Source: Pseudoips prasinana
Lineage: Eukaryota; Arthropoda; Insecta; Lepidoptera; Nolidae
Direction of reading: 5' to 3'
Assembly: GCA_951640165.1 (NCBI GenBank)
Contig: OX621250.1
Span: forward strand, 1,054,001-1,118,000
Length of the DNA: 64,000 nucleotides
The position numbers were made by a program, and so were the translations under genes. This document shows positions 53,601 through 63,901 of this stretch, piece after piece (position 1 is the first letter of the stretch; each line of letters begins with the position of its first letter). The notes beneath the pieces were generated by a model that ran no database searches, was not told the origin of the DNA, and saw nothing but the letters and a program-made list of their open reading frames with translations.

Positions 53601-54032
53601 GATGCACATTATACTATATATTTTACTGAATACTAAAAAAATCGCGAACTAAAGGAACGATTTGAATTTAGAAATGAAAAATTGACCATTACTCTTTGGG
53701 TGACCCTAAGCCTTCTAATGAGGCCCATAGTGAGCGACCAAAGCCTAAATAAAAGTTTATTTAAAATAATGTTTACTGTTTTACTGTAATAATATTTTGT
53801 TATTTTCAATAACAGTAAAACGATATTGTCTCACTGAAGTCAGCGTGGATTGAATTGTTCCTCTCAAATGCCTAATAAAATTTTATTCCGAGGAGCAGAT
53901 TTTTTCGGGACGTTAAATATTTGAATGTCTGAATGTCAATGTGTACATAAAATTTTATGGAACGAATAACAATGTTGTTTTATTTGTACAGAATTGTGAA
54001 GCCAATGATCTTTTATAGTACGAAAATTGATA
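53601..54032. other. Unrecognised DNA
   Basis: No feature supported. Confidence 0.4.
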
Positions 54033-54203
54033 TCACATTAATATTATAAAGGCGAAAGTTTGTCAGTGTGGGAGTGTGTATGTTTGTTACTTCTTCACGT
54101 CGAAACGGCTGTAGCGATTTTAATAAAATTTGGTATAGAGTTAGCTGACATTTGGTATAGAGTTATAAAGATTAACGCGGGTAAAACCGCGGGGCACAGC
54201 TAG
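54033..54203 (+). mobile_element. Helitron-like element (H), short copy
   Basis: A|TCACATTAATATTATAAAG start and GGGGCACAGCTAG|T end with the perfect hairpin words CGCGGGTAAAACCGCG. TTGGTATAGAGTTA is duplicated inside (54131-54170). Confidence 0.75.
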
Positions 54204-54271
54204 TATTTATCAAAAGCTCATCTCTGCTGTTATAAACATGTAACGCAGTGTTGGCAGAAGATGTTTATTTA

Positions 54272-54474
54272 TTTTTTTAAAGACTACGCCCGCCTTAGTG
54301 AATTTAATCCCTGTGTCGCGGGGTACTTTACACACATAATAAACGGACACAAATTACATCCAGACTCAGAACAACTATTTATGGGTCACACAAATAGTTG
54401 TCCGGCGCGGGACTTGAACCCGCGACACGAAGCAGCGAGGCAACTCTCTTAGACGCTGCGCCACACGTGCAGTC
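54272..54474 (-). mobile_element. S2 SINE, minus copy
   Basis: GGGGTACTTTACACACATAA at left, B box in GGGACTTGAACCCGCGACAC, and TAGACGCTGCGCCACACGTG at right. A further partial repeat of the ACAACTATTTGTGT word lies at 54501-54514. Confidence 0.84.
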
Positions 54475-54644
54475 AAAAAAAAGTTCGTTTCCCGCACAGA
54501 ACAACTATTTGTGTTACCCAAATACAGTTTGTGGACAAATTACCTTTTTCTTGTGTTCCCAAACAAGGCTTTGTCTGTAGATGGGGACAAGCTAATTGTA
54601 TTTATATATCTTAGTATCACAACAAAATCTTTACTTTTTCTTCC
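54475..54644. other. Unrecognised DNA
   Basis: No other feature supported. Confidence 0.35.
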
Positions 54645-54878
54645 TTCTTCATCGTATGGGCAGTGGTAACCCTGGTGTCATAGTTGTTCACGCCGCCTGC
54701 TAGGCCTATGACATGGCTTAACGACTGTTTTCTAACAAACACAACCGGCACCAACAGCTTTGCGTGCCCTGAGAAGCACGGAGACGCTCAGAAATTACTT
54801 TGGACTGACCCATTATGGACTAACCGTGCGCCTAGGTGCTTTCCTTCGCCGATCACTTACGTACCGGTGAGTGCAACT
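54645..54878 (-). repeat. 5S-type SINE
   Basis: On plus: CGTATGGGCAGTGGTAACCC, GACATGGCTTAACGACTGTT, AAGCACGGAGACGCTCAGAA and TTACGTACCGGTGAG, the same order as 20012-20282. The box words are decayed (GACCCATTATGGACTAACCG). Confidence 0.72.
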
Positions 54879-55362
54879 ATGTTGTTATTGTATTTATGAG
54901 CTATGTTACTAATACTATTATTCAATTAAAAATATATACGTTTCCCTCGCGATATATATATTTATCTCCCTACTGTTATGTCAAAAACTCAATGGCCTAA
55001 AAGTAAATGAAATGTTCGCTGGATAAGATTGCCTTGTTACTACTTTGGCACCCGCAGGTCGTGGTTTGATCCTCAAACGGATGACTATAGATAGTAATAG
55101 TTTAAATTTTCAATCTCAAAATTGGCAAATCATAAATTCGTTCGTAGCTTAACGCAGAGCGCCTTCCCCGGCTTGGTAGATGGTGCTGATTCAAGACCCG
55201 CCGGACGATTAAATTTATTCTTTCCTGTTTTTGAAATTATATATTAGTAGCTGAGTACCTAATGCGTTCTGTAAATTCTGTACTTGTAAAGTTTATTCTG
55301 ACACAGCAATTTTTCTAATACGGGCGTTGTTTATTTTTTAAAGTGTATATATATATATATAT
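54879..55362. other. Unrecognised DNA
   Basis: A short TA run at 55347-55365 abuts the palindrome. Confidence 0.4.
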
Positions 55363-55535
55363 ATAATATAGAAAAAACTAAATATATGTAATTTTTTATA
55401 AAATTCCTCCGGATTATAATGCTATAAAATATGAATGTATTAATAGCACATTAATACATTCATATTTTATAGCATTATAATCCGGAGGAATGTTATAAAA
55501 AATTACATAGGTATATTTAGTTTTTTCTATATTAT
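55363..55535. repeat. Near-perfect palindrome with 81-bp arms
   Basis: Left arm 55363-55443 and right arm 55451-55535 are complementary except for one mismatch and a 4-base bulge; the loop is TAGCACA. The inner 42 bases of each arm (from TTCCTCCGG to GTATTAA) pair without error. The transcript would fold into one long hairpin. Confidence 0.95.
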
Positions 55536-55545
55536 ATGTATATCA

Positions 55546-56138
55546 TAGGATCTTTATTTCAAAGCGGCGTAGGCCGTGCAGGCGACCTTCGTTAGTATAG
55601 TAAAATATAAATAGTTGATAATCATTTTCATCACTTTATACAATTTTAATGACAATCTTTTACACAAAGATAGGTAAATGAAATAAAACAACTAACAATG
55701 CCATCCCTACTCAAAAAATCCACTTGGCAAGCTATAGAGGCGATGCATTTTTGAAATTCCACTTGGGCTCTTGCGCTAGCCCTACTGGAATCAGTATAGC
55801 AGCCGAAACTCTACTATAGGTAGGTACAGTGGCGTGCAGAAAAATGCACCAATGTTTCCACGTTTATACATTTTGCTGGTACACTGTATAGTGCAGAAAT
55901 TGTACGTGTGGACACTGTGTTGAGTAAGGATGTGGATGTTTTTTACGAACAGTATTTTTGGGAATTCCCTAACTCTTGAATAGTGACGGCTTAAAGCATT
56001 GGTGAATAGAAGCATTGGTCTAAATTCTGGCACAGTCAAATGGCTTGTGAAAAACGGACTTTGAATATACAGCAACTTGGATGGGATATTTATGGTTTCC
56101 TAAAAATATTTGAAGCGTAAAAAGCATGTACAACTATC
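55546..56138. other. Unrecognised DNA
   Basis: No feature supported. Confidence 0.4.
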
Positions 56139-56139
56139 A

Positions 56140-56335
56140 ATCAATCAATCAATATTATTTATTTCTCTCCACAATATTATAATATGTTACATAGTGTTAT
56201 GTTTACAGACATTGAAAATTGTACAACATTAAACAAAATTATTGTGGAAGACTGATGCCCAAACTAGGCTCTAGAAGGCCTGCATTTCAGGTCACCAGGT
56301 CCCCCACCCCTTGGAGTATTGACCATATTAACGGT
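56140..56335 (-). repeat. CR1-type LINE 3' end with (AATC) tail
   Basis: ATCAATCAATCAATCAATAT at left is the tail; AACTAGGCTCTAGAAGGCCT and CACCAGGTCCCCCACCCCTT follow. On minus this is a LINE 3' UTR. Confidence 0.62.
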
Positions 56336-56628
56336 ATACAATATGAGAAAAATGAAATAAAAGTTTGAGCAAAAGTATATGTGTGAGTGTGTGTATGAGT
56401 GTGTGTGTGTGTGGTATGTGAGAGTGTGAGGTGTTTTTGTGGATACACGTATGAGTATTTTTTTACTATTTTTACTTTTTGCGCATCGATACCAGGTAAA
56501 TCGTATTTATAAATGTTTTTTTTTTTATTATATTAAAGTTTATGTCAGATTGGTCAAAAGCTTCTCAGTTTCGTCATAGGTCAGTGCCTGGCGCCAAGTT
56601 GTTATTTCATTATTGAATTTATTCGTAG
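56336..56628. other. TG repeat and decayed LINE 5' sequence
   Basis: An interrupted TG repeat lies at 56381-56413. From about 56560 the sequence may be the decayed upstream part of the LINE: stop codons break the frame at 56626-56628 and before. Confidence 0.45.
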
Positions 56629-58629
56629 TTAGATGGCCTTATAAAACTTTATGACAAGTACGCTCCCACTCGTCCTGTTAAATTAAGACATCTCCCAGCG
56701 CCGTGGCTGACAAAAAACCTTAAAACTATAATGAACAAGAAAGTAGCTGCTAAGTCAAAATTTAACGCCCGCCCCAATTCAGCAAACTGGGAAAAATTCG
56801 TAGAAATCCGAAATCACTGCAACAAGGTGTGTAGGCAAGCCCAACGCCAACATATCCATAGTTCCGTAGAAAACGGAGACCCAGCTAAAGTCTGGAAATT
56901 TCTGAGATCATTAGGTGTTGGTAAGTCACGTCAAAACACAATCCCAAAAGATTTGAACTTAGATTTACTAAATCAACATTTCTCTACTTCGTCCAATATG
57001 CAAAGGGCAACTAAAACGAATACTTTAAATTATCTTTCCGCACTTCCAACACCAGATCACACCCAATTTGTCTTTAATCATTTTACTAATTGTGATGTTA
57101 AGAGAAGCATAATGTCCATCTCGTCCAATGCAATTGGCAGTGATTGTCTTAGTCGTAAAATTATCCTACCCATCCTAGACGAGATCCTTCCCACTATCAC
57201 CCATATTTTGAACCATTCCGTAATCAGTGGCTCCTTCCCGACACAGTGGAAAGAAGCCAAAATTACTCCATTACCTAAAAAATCTAATCCTTTATCCTTC
57301 ACCGAATATCGTCCTATATCCATATTACCGTTCCTATCCAAAGTTCTTGAACGTCTTATTTATAATCAACTAAATCTCTTCCTTTGCAAGAACTCTCTCC
57401 TCAATCCTTTTCAGTCCGGTTTCCGCCAGGGTCATAGTACGACTACGGCACTGATTCATATCACAGATAACCTGAGGTCTGCTATGGATAGTGGCGAACT
57501 AACGGTGCTCTGTCTACTAGACTTTAGCAACGCTTTTAACATCGTAGATTTCGACATATTGCTCGGTATACTATGCTCTCTGAACATATCTCCAACGGTA
57601 ATTGATTGGTTTCACAGTTACCTGTATGGCAGACGCCAACGAATTTGTATCGATGATGCAACCTCTTGCTGGAGCTATACATCAGCTGGCGTGCCGCAGG
57701 GTGGCGTTTTATCTCCTTTATTATTTGCTATATTCATTAATGCTATATCCAAAAATCTGAATTCGTCCTACCACCTTTATGCAGATGATCTTCAAATTTA
57801 CAGCCGAGCTTCTCCTGATAATCTACCGAAAGCTATAGAATCTATTAATTCAGATCTTTTACACATATGCACATGGAGTAAATCTTATGGGCTAACAGTA
57901 AACCCGTCTAAATCTCAGGCCATTATCGTTGGCAGTAACAGAATGAGAGCCAAAGTTGATTGGTCACTAGTCCCTAATAATATGTTTGACAATGCAATTA
58001 TACCTTTAAGTGATAAAGTGAAAAATTTGGGGATATACATTGACAAGGATCTCTCTTGGGTATCTCAATTAAAGGAGGTTAGCCGCAGAGTCTTTGCATC
58101 TGCGGGATCTCTGAGAAGGCTTCGAATTTTTTTACCAGTAACCACTAAGATTGCGCTTGCTCAATCCATCCTTCTTCCTATTCTCGACTATGCTGATGCC
58201 AGTTATCTCGATTTGACCCAAGAGCAATTTGACAAGCTTGAGCTACTTCAAAATTTTTGTATAAGGTTCATATTTGGGCTCCGCAAGTATGACCACGTAT
58301 CTGAATTTCGTTCAAAACTCAAGTGGCTCCCTATACGCCTTCGCCGGAATGCACATATTTTGTCCCTTTTATACAGCATTATCTTTAATCCTGCTGCCCC
58401 CTATTATCTTAAAGAACAATTTCAATTTCTAAGTGATACACATACGAGATCATTGAGATCATCAGAAAACCTAAACCTGTCTTTACCAACACATTCCACT
58501 AATTTTTTTACTAAATCTTTTACTGTTGAGGCAGCTCGCCTCTGGAATGCGTTGCCTTTAACAATTAGACGTGCTCAATCCCTTGGTTTGTTCAAAACAC
58601 TAGTGAAAAACCACTACTTGTCACTATGA
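56629..58629 (+). CDS. LINE reverse transcriptase (ORF2 C-terminal two-thirds)
   Basis: Open frame of about 666 codons with a likely truncated start; the first ATG is at 56731 (632 residues). Residues counted from that ATG: before it YDKYAPTRPVK and LPAPWLTKNLK, the link after the endonuclease domain; RT from about 175 (ITPLPKKSNP, EYRPISILPF) to 400. Motif A is LLDFSNAFNIVDF (262-274), motif B GVPQGGVLSPLLF (320-332), motif C LYADDLQIY (349-357). Motif A has AFN where relatives usually have AFD; the catalytic Asp of LLDF is intact. The C-terminus ends ARLWNALPLTIRR ... KNHYLSL. No internal stop or frameshift. It would copy LINE RNA at the nicked target, but without the endonuclease domain this copy cannot do so alone. 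A few hundred codons are missing at the N-terminus. Confidence 0.9.
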   Translation, partial: LDGLIKLYDKYAPTRPVKLRHLPAPWLTKNLKTIMNKKVAAKSKFNARPNSANWEKFVEIRNHCNKVCRQAQRQHIHSSVENGDPAKVWKFLRSLGVGKSRQNTIPKDLNLDLLNQHFSTSSNMQRATKTNTLNYLSALPTPDHTQFVFNHFTNCDVKRSIMSISSNAIGSDCLSRKIILPILDEILPTITHILNHSVISGSFPTQWKEAKITPLPKKSNPLSFTEYRPISILPFLSKVLERLIYNQLNLFLCKNSLLNPFQSGFRQGHSTTTALIHITDNLRSAMDSGELTVLCLLDFSNAFNIVDFDILLGILCSLNISPTVIDWFHSYLYGRRQRICIDDATSCWSYTSAGVPQGGVLSPLLFAIFINAISKNLNSSYHLYADDLQIYSRASPDNLPKAIESINSDLLHICTWSKSYGLTVNPSKSQAIIVGSNRMRAKVDWSLVPNNMFDNAIIPLSDKVKNLGIYIDKDLSWVSQLKEVSRRVFASAGSLRRLRIFLPVTTKIALAQSILLPILDYADASYLDLTQEQFDKLELLQNFCIRFIFGLRKYDHVSEFRSKLKWLPIRLRRNAHILSLLYSIIFNPAAPYYLKEQFQFLSDTHTRSLRSSENLNLSLPTHSTNFFTKSFTVEAARLWNALPLTIRRAQSLGLFKTLVKNHYLSL

Positions 58630-58990
58630 ATGCATTTCCACTGTCCTTCCATATTATATTATTTATTATGTATGTATCTATGTATGTATTATTATGTTTA
58701 TGTAATTAAGTATGTATTATATCTAATGACATGGTAGTATTACTATTAAGTAAATGCCATTATTAGTTTGTAAGTATTTAGATTCCTACTTAAATTATTT
58801 CATCTTGCACTACCCTTATCGTGTTGTCTTTCTATATTTCTGCTTCATATCCATCCAAAGGTTGTCTGGAAGAGATCGCTGACTGCGATAAGACCGCCTA
58901 TTGTACAATTTCAATTGCTAATTAATATTTCCCATGTTTTTATCTGTAATTGGTGTGCAATAAAGAGTATTTATCTTATCTTATCTTAGA
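56629..58990 (+). mobile_element. CR1/jockey-group LINE, 5'-truncated
   Basis: One long ORF2 frame, then a 3' UTR with TGACTGCGATAAGACCGCCT (58879-58898), CAATAAAGAG (58959-58968) and a TTATC repeat tail (58972-58987). ORF1 and the endonuclease part of ORF2 are absent. Related tails lie at 33255-33480 and 46986-47088. Confidence 0.85.
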
Positions 58991-59007
58991 TGGTACATGC
59001 CTATGTA

Positions 59008-59080
59008 CAATCAAATTAATAAAAAACTGCCTAGTTTTTTATTAATTTGATTGCTGCCTAGTTTTTTATTAATTTGATTG
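59008..59080. repeat. Perfect 21-bp hairpin with duplicated arm
   Basis: Left arm CAATCAAATTAATAAAAAAC (59008-59027, plus T), loop GCCT, and an exact right arm 59033-59053. A 27-base unit containing the right arm is repeated in tandem (59027-59053 and 59054-59080). Confidence 0.93.
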
Positions 59081-59821
59081 TATAAGAAGTTAACATTATT
59101 TGTACAAGAAGGTAACGTAACATTAATTTTGCTCCAAGTCAAACGAATGCTACGACGGCTAATATCTACGGATAGCCATTTAATCGGGACACACTAGTAT
59201 TTGCACAAACATAATTGCACTATTTATTTCCTCTCTACAATTATCTACCGTGCTTCAGAGGGCACAAGATTAACCACTGTCCATACTATAAAGGAAGAAA
59301 ATAAAAATGAATTATTAGGATGGAAAGCCAAACATGAACGTGTCTATGCCCACCATCAAGAATTAGATCAAGAAAACGACCAAACGATTATTTGACTCTG
59401 CCACCCACCATCCAAGCCATATAACGACAAGGACGGTTAATTACACCCCTTCTCACTTTCACGTAAGCACCATAGTTCCAGGAACGTCTTGAACTATTTT
59501 GACGACGAGATTACCCGTTGCAAGTCAAAACCATTAGAGAATCGTGACACAACACAAACCAAGATATCGTACTCGCTGGCCAAGAGTACCCCCGCGAACG
59601 CACTGCGACCATCAGCGTCCTCCATGACCCTTTGTTTGGAATCGTACAGATGAAGCAGTGAAAGCTTCATGGCTTATTGTAAGTTTCATGTTAAAAAAAA
59701 TAATGGAATGGTGATAATAATAATTCTCGTGGCCAAATTTCCGCTATGGCGGCGGCCTAATGCGTTTGGCCGCAGTTGTAGATTAACCAAGGCATATTAT
59801 ATTGTAACTACTACACTCGCT
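59081..59821. other. Unrecognised DNA
   Basis: A 64-codon frame at 59201-59395 is rich in charged residues (EENKNELLGWKAKHERV) and the DNA to 59650 is less AT-rich than average. I recognise no domain. Possibly a decayed retroelement or exon, unproven. Confidence 0.35.
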
Positions 59822-60068
59822 GTCCCTTTTTTTTCAGTCAAGTCAAGTCAGGGGGAATGCCTTCGCATATGCCACCCGCAAAAAGTGTCTGCGGGTGGGT
59901 ATGTCGGACTTGCACCGACTAAACCTACCTGCCGTGGACTTCTCTTGGCGCCTGATGGGGGAGACCCGGGAACGCGGGTTTGCTGCTCCGGTACCCCCCT
60001 GTTGCGCCATGTCCCAGATGGTCGGGACACGTACCCTGGGAGGGCTCCTTTGGATTGCCCTCCCCTAC
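59822..60068 (-). mobile_element. GC-rich retroposed fragment, copy 2
   Basis: Matches 24382-24605 over about 210 bases with few changes (GGGGGAATGCCTTCGCAT, GTGTCTGCGGGTGGGTATGT, TGTCCCAGATGGTCGGGACA), and extends about 20 bases further at its 5' side. T run at left (59827-59834). No target duplication found. Confidence 0.78.
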
Positions 60069-60295
60069 ATATTTATCACCTAATTTTGACAATCCAACAC
60101 AAACCAAGTACCTAGATTACGAAATTCAAGGTTCGGTTTCGATCCCAACCCCTGATGAATCTTAACTCAGCTTAACTTAAAGCTTAGCAGTCAAGGTCAC
60201 TAACTACTAGAGCAACAAGTCAGTCATCCAGCAAGTAATAAAAAGACCTGTAAAACTGTGTAAAATTAATGTCTGGTAACCAAATCTGGCGACTT
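60069..60295. other. Unrecognised DNA
   Basis: AGCTTAGCAGTCAAGGTCAC near 60181 recalls an S4 head on minus. Weak. Confidence 0.35.
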
Positions 60296-60350
60296 CGCGT
60301 CGGACTCGCGCACGAGGGGTTCCGTACTATTATCTATAAAAAAACCGGCC
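60296..60350 (+). repeat. Family A repeat, left part of a split copy
   Basis: CGTCGGACTCGCGCACGAGG, GGTTCCGTACTATTATCTAT and AAAAA; continues at 60946. Confidence 0.72.
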
Positions 60351-60945
60351 AAGTGCGAGTCGGACTCGCCCATGAAATCATGACTCTGCCCGTAGCACCA
60401 AGTATTTCAGTTGATTATGAAAGGTAAATTGCGGTTTACGATTTATGATGTATTAAAAAAAACTACTTACTAGATCTCGTTCAAACTAATTTCCGTTGTT
60501 AGTTTGCATGGTAATGTACATCATATATTTTTTTGTTTTATCATTCTCTTATTTTAGAAGTTACAGGGGGGGACACTTAATTTACTACTTTGGAAGTGTG
60601 CGAGAGACACTTCAAAACTATTCAGTTTAGAAAAAAATTATATTAGAAACCTCAATATCATTTTTGAAGATCTCCATAGATACCGAACAAGTATGGGTAC
60701 GGTGGAAAAAAAAGTTTAGAGTTTCAGTTCTATGTATACCCCCCAAAATTATTGTACTTTTTCTATTTTTCTTATGAAAATCTTAATGCACCTACACCGA
60801 GAACACCTACTTACCAAGTTTCAACAGTACAGCTCTTATAGTTTCGAAAAAAAGTGGCTGTGACATACGGACGGACAGACAGACAGACATGACGAATCTA
60901 TAAGCGTTCCGTTTTTTGCCATTTGGCTACGGAACCCTAAAAACG
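60351..60945 (+). repeat. Family A2 repeat inserted in family A
   Basis: Begins AACCGGCCAAGTGCGAGTCG and ends TTGGCTACGGAACCCTAAAA. A 595-base copy, the longest of the family here; 62618-62999 is an inverted shorter copy. A2 and A share the AGTCGGACTCG start and GGAACCCT end but differ inside. Confidence 0.78.
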
Positions 60946-61184
60946 AGCTAAAAAATCACGTTTGTTGTATGGGAGTCCCCTTAAATATTTATTTTATTTT
61001 GATTTTTAGTTTGTAGTTAGATTTGTTGTTATAGCAGCAACAGAAATACATCATCTGTGAAAATTTCAACTGTCTAACTATCACGGTTCATGAGATACAG
61101 CCTGGTGAAAGACGGACATACAGACAGACAGCGAAGTCTTAGTAATAGGGTCATATTTTACCCTTTGGGTACGGAACGCTAAAA
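60946..61184 (+). repeat. Family A repeat, right part of the split copy
   Basis: ACGAGCTAAAAAATCACGTT, TTGTATGGGAGTCCCCTTAA and TCACGGTTCATGAGATACAG, ending GGGTACGGAACGCTA. Confidence 0.75.
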
Positions 61185-61821
61185 ATTTAAATGACCAAGC
61201 ACAGCATATGATAAAAAAAGTTACCCAAGTAGGTAGTAAGTTGTTATTTAATCATTGTTGGTCTTCTGTAAATATAAGTATCATAATATTACTTTGCTAC
61301 TATCAATGAATAATTTCCATGGTTAAGCTGGTACCTCTTACCAGTCTTACTAGATTAAATTTTAAGACGGCAAGGATCTAAGCAGTACATGAGTAAAAGG
61401 ATTTGACGCAAAGTAGCAGTAGGCCGGGCAAAGTTAACAGAGATTATGGTAATTACCCGGGATCTGTGCGAATGCCGTCAAATCAGCAAGTTCGCTGTCT
61501 TTCGCTTCGGTGAAAAAGGTAACTTCTCTAATTGACCCCATTTCGCTTTTGCTGACCAAACTCTTTGTATTACGAATATTACGATTTAATTGTTACGTTA
61601 AATTGTTGGAATTTTGTGTCATAATTGTTCCTATTCACCGCTGGCCTTGTGATTACTTTGCCAACTGGAATTTGAATTTCGGGTTTTGTTTTCAGATTTT
61701 CTATTCACAGTTGAACTAAATGAATATTCAGTTGGAAACTTGAAGCAAAATTGAAATTTACATTACCATTTTATTTCTCTTATTAGCCGCTAAACCACTA
61801 AGCCATTGTTTTAAAAAAGAA
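61185..61821. other. Unrecognised DNA
   Basis: No feature supported; the open frame at 61510-61719 has no domain. Confidence 0.4.
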
Positions 61822-61852
61822 AACCGGCCAAGTGCGAGTTGGACTCGTAACA
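61822..61852 (+). repeat. Family A repeat, start of a split copy
   Basis: AAACCGGCCAAGTGCGAGTT and GGACTCGTAACA; the rest follows the Helitron-like insert. Confidence 0.65.
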
Positions 61853-62013
61853 TCACACTAATATTATAAAGGCGAAAGTTTTTGAGTGTAAGATTGTTAC
61901 TTCTTCTCATTTAAACGGCTGGAGCGATTTTAATAAAATTTAGTTTGGAGTTAGCTGAGACACATAGGCTATAATTTATAAAATTTAACGCGGGTTAAAC
62001 CGTGGGGCACACC
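61853..62013 (+). mobile_element. Helitron-like element in family A
   Basis: TCACACTAATATTATAAAGG start, GCGGGTTAAACCGTGGGGCA hairpin region. The CTAG end is lost (ACACCCAATT instead). Confidence 0.65.
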
Positions 62014-62019
62014 CAATTA

Positions 62020-62252
62020 CCCATAAAACCGATAAAAAATCACGTTTGTTGTATGACCCCTTCAAATATTTATTTTATTCTATTTTTTTAGTATTAGTTG
62101 TTGTAGCGGCAACATTAATACATAATTTGTGAAAATTTCAACTGTCTAACTATTACGGTCCATGAGATACAGCTTGGTTACTGACGGACACATAGGCAGC
62201 ATCGTCTTAGTAATAGGGTCTCGTTTTTCCCATTGGATACAGAACCCTAAAA
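62020..62252 (+). repeat. Family A repeat, remainder of the split copy
   Basis: CGATAAAAAATCACGTTTGT, GTAGCGGCAACATTAATACA and GGTCCATGAGATACAGCTTG, ending CAGAACCCTAAAA. Confidence 0.72.
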
Positions 62253-62617
62253 CAGTTACTAACTTGACTATTTAACCTGTTTATTTCCTAATAACTAAGA
62301 TTATCAGCCGATATCAACGAAATATGTGAAACTATTTAGCTATTTATTGAACTACAAACCTATATAATTTACGTTTCGACAGGAAAGCCATATTATTTAT
62401 ATAAATTTAATCGAATGTAAGGAAATATTTCTATTGGCTATTTTTGTAACAAGATCAGTAACTGGAATTAATACGAACAGTATAATATCGCTTTCATTTA
62501 CGTTTCGCCCGCGGGTTACTAAATATTAAATTTGCGGCGTGTTTTTTCTGCTGGGTACTAGTGAATTTATATATTTTATTGTTCCAGTTAAGATCCTGAT
62601 ATTAATCATTTTTTTCT
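62253..62617. other. Unrecognised AT-rich DNA
   Basis: No feature supported. Confidence 0.4.
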
Positions 62618-62999
62618 TTTTAGGGTTCCGTAGCATCGTACCCATACATTTGGGGTATCTATGGACAGGTCTTCAAAAATGATATTGAGGTTCCTAATAT
62701 AGTTTTTTCTAAACTGAATAGTTTGCGCGAGAGACAGATCTACAGTGGAAAAATGAGCGCCCCCCCCCCCCCCCCCTGTAACTTCTAAAATAAAAGAATG
62801 ATAAAACTAACAAAAAATATATGATATACATAACCATGTAAACTAACAACGAAAATTGGTTTGAACGAAATCTAGTTAGTAGTTTTTTTTTAATGCGTCA
62901 TAAATCGTAAACCGCAATTTACCTTTCATTTAAGCAACTGAAATACTTGCTGCTGCGGAACCCTTCATGGGCGAGTCCGACTCGCACTTGGCCGGTTTT
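62618..62999 (-). repeat. Family A2 repeat with C run
   Basis: Inverted relative of 60351-60945: TAGGGTTCCGTAGCATCGTA at left, TCTTCAAAAATGATATTGAG, GTAAACCGCAATTTACCTTT and GCGAGTCCGACTCGCACTTG at right. It has lost about 200 bases, and where the other copy has seven G this one has 17 C (62760-62776). Confidence 0.76.
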
Positions 63000-63089
63000 T
63001 GTATAATGTGATAGAGAAGATCTTCTCGATCACAAACAGATAGTCTCGTCATTCACAAATGTTTGGCTAGTGTTGTTTGACTATTGCTA

Positions 63090-63165
63090 CTTGTGTCTTA
63101 ATTATATATTTGTAAAGTACCCCGTGACACAGGTTTCCATTCCCCATTCTGTAATATTTATACAA
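63090..63165 (+). repeat. S2 SINE, tail fragment
   Basis: TTGTGTCTTAATTATATATT and TGTAAAGTACCCCGTGACAC match the end of S2. Confidence 0.5.
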
Positions 63166-63901
63166 CATCACGTTAGTTACTGCATGTGTAACTCAAGAAC
63201 GGCTGAAATTTTAATATTTATTTGTTTGTTCGATCTTCCTTTGGATAGGAGGATAAACTATGTTAATGATAAATACTTTTCTTATACATTAAAATGTGTT
63301 ACATCTTGTATGGAACTCCTATTTTGATTAGATCCTAAAATAAGTGATAACACAAACATTGTTCAATGCGTTAATATAATCCATGACCCCCGACAAAAAC
63401 GCAACGGGTCGTTTTACTTCTTAAAACAGCGAATGTTTTATTACGAATAGAAAAAAATAAATACTTAACTTCTAATAATTCAAATATAAATTAATGATAT
63501 GTTTTTACTTATGTGGTATGGAATAAACAAAATAGAATTGAGTTGTTATTGGGCTCTTTGAAGTATTACAAAGGGATCCTCTCTCGTGGTCCTTTTAACA
63601 ATCTTTGTAATCACACTACGCTGCTCGCTAGACGACACGACTTGTTAGGACGGAGAATATTCTAAGCATTTCGTTAAAAAGGCAGCGAAATCTTATTTGG
63701 ATTTCTATTTCACAATTTTCGTTAGGTTTTTAATGGTGTATATGCATTTCATATTATTATCTCTTTTTGTTCTCACTAAATTATTCTTGTACCTACAAAA
63801 TATACTTAAACTTGTCAGTATTTTATTGGGTTATGCCTTTTTCTCACCTGATGGGAAAATGTTAAAACACTATTTTTGATTTGCTTATATACCCTAACTA
63901 T
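63166..63901. other. Unrecognised AT-rich DNA
   Basis: No feature supported. The open frames at 63070-63327 and 63697-63879 show no domain. Confidence 0.4.

Noticed and set aside
59895..60083. Several overlapping frames in the GC-rich block as genes
   Set aside because: GC-rich DNA has few stops in any frame; the same block at 24382-24605 has an A tail and target duplication, so it is a retroposed non-coding piece.
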